Assembly: GCA_050633885.1 (NCBI GenBank)
Contig: JBOEHK010000002.1
Location: forward strand, 1-64,000
Reading direction: 5' to 3'
Origin: JAWSVE01 sp050633885
GTDB taxonomy: Bacteria > Pseudomonadota > Gammaproteobacteria > Pseudomonadales > Cellvibrionaceae
DNA: 64,000 nucleotides
Shown piece by piece: positions 62,122 to 64,000 of this stretch. The translations under genes were made by a program, and so were the position numbers. Within the stretch, counting starts at the first letter, position 1. Every line of letters starts with the position of its first letter. The notes beneath the pieces were generated by a model. The model ran no database searches and had not been told where the DNA came from. It saw only the letters and a list, made by a program, of their open reading frames with translations.

Positions 62122-62193
62122 CTTTGTACTAACCTCACTTTGTACTAACAGAGAGTTAATAAAAGTATTTGAGGGCCAATGTTTGAGGGCCAA
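62122..62193. repeat. two tandem duplications in the gmk-rpoZ gap
   Basis: CTTTGTACTAAC recurs at 62122-62133 and 62138-62149 (period 16), and TTTGAGGGCCAA at 62168-62179 and 62182-62193 (period 14). They lie in the 364-base gap between gmk and rpoZ, which otherwise has no visible gene. The rpoZ promoter should be in this region. Confidence 0.9.
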
Positions 62194-62353
62194 GTGGAAT
62201 AATGCAACAGCGTTGGTGAATTATGCACCAGATTTTAGCGGCCGGCCAGTTTACGCAAATGATGTATAGAGCTCAATAGTTAGTGAGTGGATGAGGCACT
62301 TATATTGGGAAAAACCGAGAATATTGGCATGACAGTGGCCAATTTGGAGAAAG

Positions 62354-62998
62354 CTAGCTAAGCAGGCTAGACAATAATGCCTCGTGTCGAACTTGTTGCT
62401 GTTTCAAGGTGAGTCGCTGGCTGCCGACAATGGCTTTTAACTCGTTAAGGGCGACATCAAAGTTATCATTGATAACGAGGAAATCACACTCAATATAATG
62501 GCTGATTTCTTTTTTAGCGGCTTCCATTCGGGCATCTATGACAGTCGTGTCGTCTTGTCCACGGTCAGTTAATCGAGCGCGAAGGGTTTCTCGTGAGGGA
62601 GGCAAAATAAAAATAGCGATCGTATCCTCAAGAAGCCGGCGGACTTGCTGGGCGCCCTGCCAATCGATTTCTAATATGACATCTTGGCCATTCGATAATG
62701 CTTCATCTAACGAATGTTTCGAGGTGCCATAATAATTATTGTAAACGTTAGCGTGTTCCAGAAAAGCGTTGTCATTTAGCATCGACATAAATTCATCTTG
62801 GCTGACGAAATGATAATTGACGCCGTTAATTTCTCCGGGGCGCATGTTTCGAGTCGTGTGGGAGACGGAAACATCAATGCCAGATGTTGATTCAATGAGT
62901 GCACTGACCAAGCTGGTTTTACCTGCACCGGATGGAGCACTGACGGTATAAAGCGTGCCGCGATGTAATTTTTTCTGAGGGTTGTTTAACGAAGACAT
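62354..62998 (-). CDS. gmk: guanylate kinase
   Basis: 214-residue enzyme phosphorylating GMP to GDP. P-loop VSAPSGAGKTSLVSAL near residue 18-33, the GMP-binding segment SHTTRNMRPGEINGVNYHFVS and EIDWQGAQQVRRLL are typical. Length is standard. Upstream of rpoZ on the same strand, with yicC before it. Confidence 0.97.
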   Translation of the reverse strand: MSSLNNPQKKLHRGTLYTVSAPSGAGKTSLVSALIESTSGIDVSVSHTTRNMRPGEINGVNYHFVSQDEFMSMLNDNAFLEHANVYNNYYGTSKHSLDEALSNGQDVILEIDWQGAQQVRRLLEDTIAIFILPPSRETLRARLTDRGQDDTTVIDARMEAAKKEISHYIECDFLVINDNFDVALNELKAIVGSQRLTLKQQQVRHEALLSSLLS

Positions 62999-63093
62999 GA
63001 TAATCTTTAGCCCAGTTTTTTTGTTGTCAGTATGCTGTAAATATCTGCATTATAAAAGTAATCGCTTTCAGCTTTAACCGCATTGACAAAAAA

Positions 63094-63963
63094 TCATTCA
63101 ATATTTTGTATTTGTTCGCGCATTTGTTCGATTAAAATTTTTAATTCGACCGCAGCCTGCGTTGTTTCGCCGGCAATTGATTTTGATGAAAGCGTATTGG
63201 CTTCTCTATTAAATTCTTGCATTAAAAAATCAAGTCTTCGCCCTATCGGTCCCTTTTGTTGTAACGTATGTTGGACTTCTAGTACATGCGCCTCTAGCCG
63301 GTCGAGCTCTTCAGCCACGTCGGCTTTTTGCGCATGTATAACAAGCTCTTGCTCTAGGCGGTCTTGATTTATATTGTCTATGTCAAGAGCGTCTAGTTTG
63401 TCAGTAAACTTTAATCGTTGCGCAGCAAGTAATTCAGGCAAATGCTTACGCACTTTTTGTACTTCAGATAAAACAGCTGTTAAACGTTGCTCTATCATTG
63501 ACGATAATTCTTTTCCTTCTCGTGCACGATGATCGATTAATTGTTTGAGTGAATCATCAAATAATGCCAATGCATGATTGTGTAAATCCTCGGTATCAAT
63601 AGTTTCGCTGTTGACGACACCGGGCCATTTTAAAATATCAATTGCATTTGTCGGTGCTGCCTGATCAACACTTGCATTAATTTTTCGGATTGCGTGAGAA
63701 ATTTTATTGAGCAACTCTTCGTCAATGGCTAACTCTGAAGTCACTTCTGTTTCTCGGTTGAGATGCAAAGACATTTCAACCTTACCGCGTTGTAATTTTT
63801 TTCGTAAGCGTTGACGGAGTATAGGCTCAATGGCTCGAAATATATCTGGTAATCGAAAAGTTGGTTCTAGGTAACGATGATTGACGCTGCGAATTTCCCA
63901 GCTAAGTGTTCCCCACGTGTGTGTTGACTCAAGACGAGAAAACCCAGTCATACTCAAAACCAT
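63094..63963 (-). CDS. yicC: YicC family endoribonuclease-like protein
   Basis: 289-residue YicC protein. The start SMTGFSRLE and the block WEIRSVNHRYLEPTFRLP, and the C-terminal IGRRLDFLMQEFNREANTLSSK, are diagnostic of the family. E. coli YicC has been described as an endoribonuclease affecting small RNAs. It opens the run yicC-gmk-rpoZ-spoT here, separated from gmk by about 95 bases. Confidence 0.95.
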   Translation of the reverse strand: MVLSMTGFSRLESTHTWGTLSWEIRSVNHRYLEPTFRLPDIFRAIEPILRQRLRKKLQRGKVEMSLHLNRETEVTSELAIDEELLNKISHAIRKINASVDQAAPTNAIDILKWPGVVNSETIDTEDLHNHALALFDDSLKQLIDHRAREGKELSSMIEQRLTAVLSEVQKVRKHLPELLAAQRLKFTDKLDALDIDNINQDRLEQELVIHAQKADVAEELDRLEAHVLEVQHTLQQKGPIGRRLDFLMQEFNREANTLSSKSIAGETTQAAVELKILIEQMREQIQNIE

Positions 63964-64000
63964 AAAATCCTTTCCTTCTTTAAATGTAGGGTGAATGCTT

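Overview
The window is an AT-rich chromosomal segment from a gammaproteobacterium, probably a marine heterotroph. The core genes and their order resemble Pseudomonas and Oceanospirillales/Cellvibrionales relatives: ubiA-phoB-phoR, pstSCAB-phoU, recG-oxyR and yicC-gmk-rpoZ-spoT-ridA. A TRAP transporter, many lipoproteins, a 7TM-type diguanylate cyclase and an autotransporter fit the same picture. The genus cannot be fixed from sequence alone. No rRNA, tRNA, CRISPR array or intact insertion sequence was seen.

Layout. 0-2.7 kb: three small membrane proteins, a Kazal-like lipoprotein whose start looks non-canonical, and a dicarboxylate/amino-acid symporter. 2.9-7.3 kb: ubiA, then phoB-phoR behind a Pho box, with a FemAB-like acyltransferase translationally coupled to phoR. 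7.3-22 kb: envelope and signalling genes (DUF938 methyltransferase, Calx-beta autotransporter, caspase-like lipoprotein, serine/threonine kinase, M48 lipoprotein peptidase, diguanylate cyclase) plus a relic of a second GGDEF gene. 22.5-25.9 kb: a fragment of rnr (RNase R) truncated at both ends, a TetR gene, a DUF5360-like membrane protein behind a perfect 13-bp-arm palindrome, and decayed DNA. 26-29.5 kb: uvrD and a TRAP solute-binding protein. 29.5-33.2 kb: an accessory block with a Tse2-like toxin and small immunity-like partner, a BRCT protein, a voltage-gated K+ channel, an orphan VbhA-type Fic antitoxin and a DUF998 gene broken by a 5-bp duplication. 33.5-36.6 kb: an OmpA-type protein and a membrane-anchored repeat protein with a helix-hairpin-helix tail. 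37-40.4 kb: mtgA, a thioesterase and the TRAP membrane subunits. 40.6-46.5 kb: pstSCAB-phoU behind two Pho boxes. 46.6-59.4 kb: nnrU-like, gcdH-like, hisC, acetyltransferases, an HDOD protein, recG, oxyR, an epimerase-like gene and ridA. 59.5-64 kb: spoT, rpoZ, gmk and yicC.

The genes that most clearly work together are the phosphate regulon (PhoBR sensing, PstSCAB uptake, PhoU control, with Pho boxes before phoB and pstS) and the stringent-response/nucleotide block. The most novel material is the Tse2-like pair and its neighbours, the OmpA/repeat-HhH pair, the caspase-hydrolase-kinase group, and repeated short (14-20 bp) tandem duplications in intergenic DNA. All assignments were made by reading the sequence and recalling family features; no database search was run.
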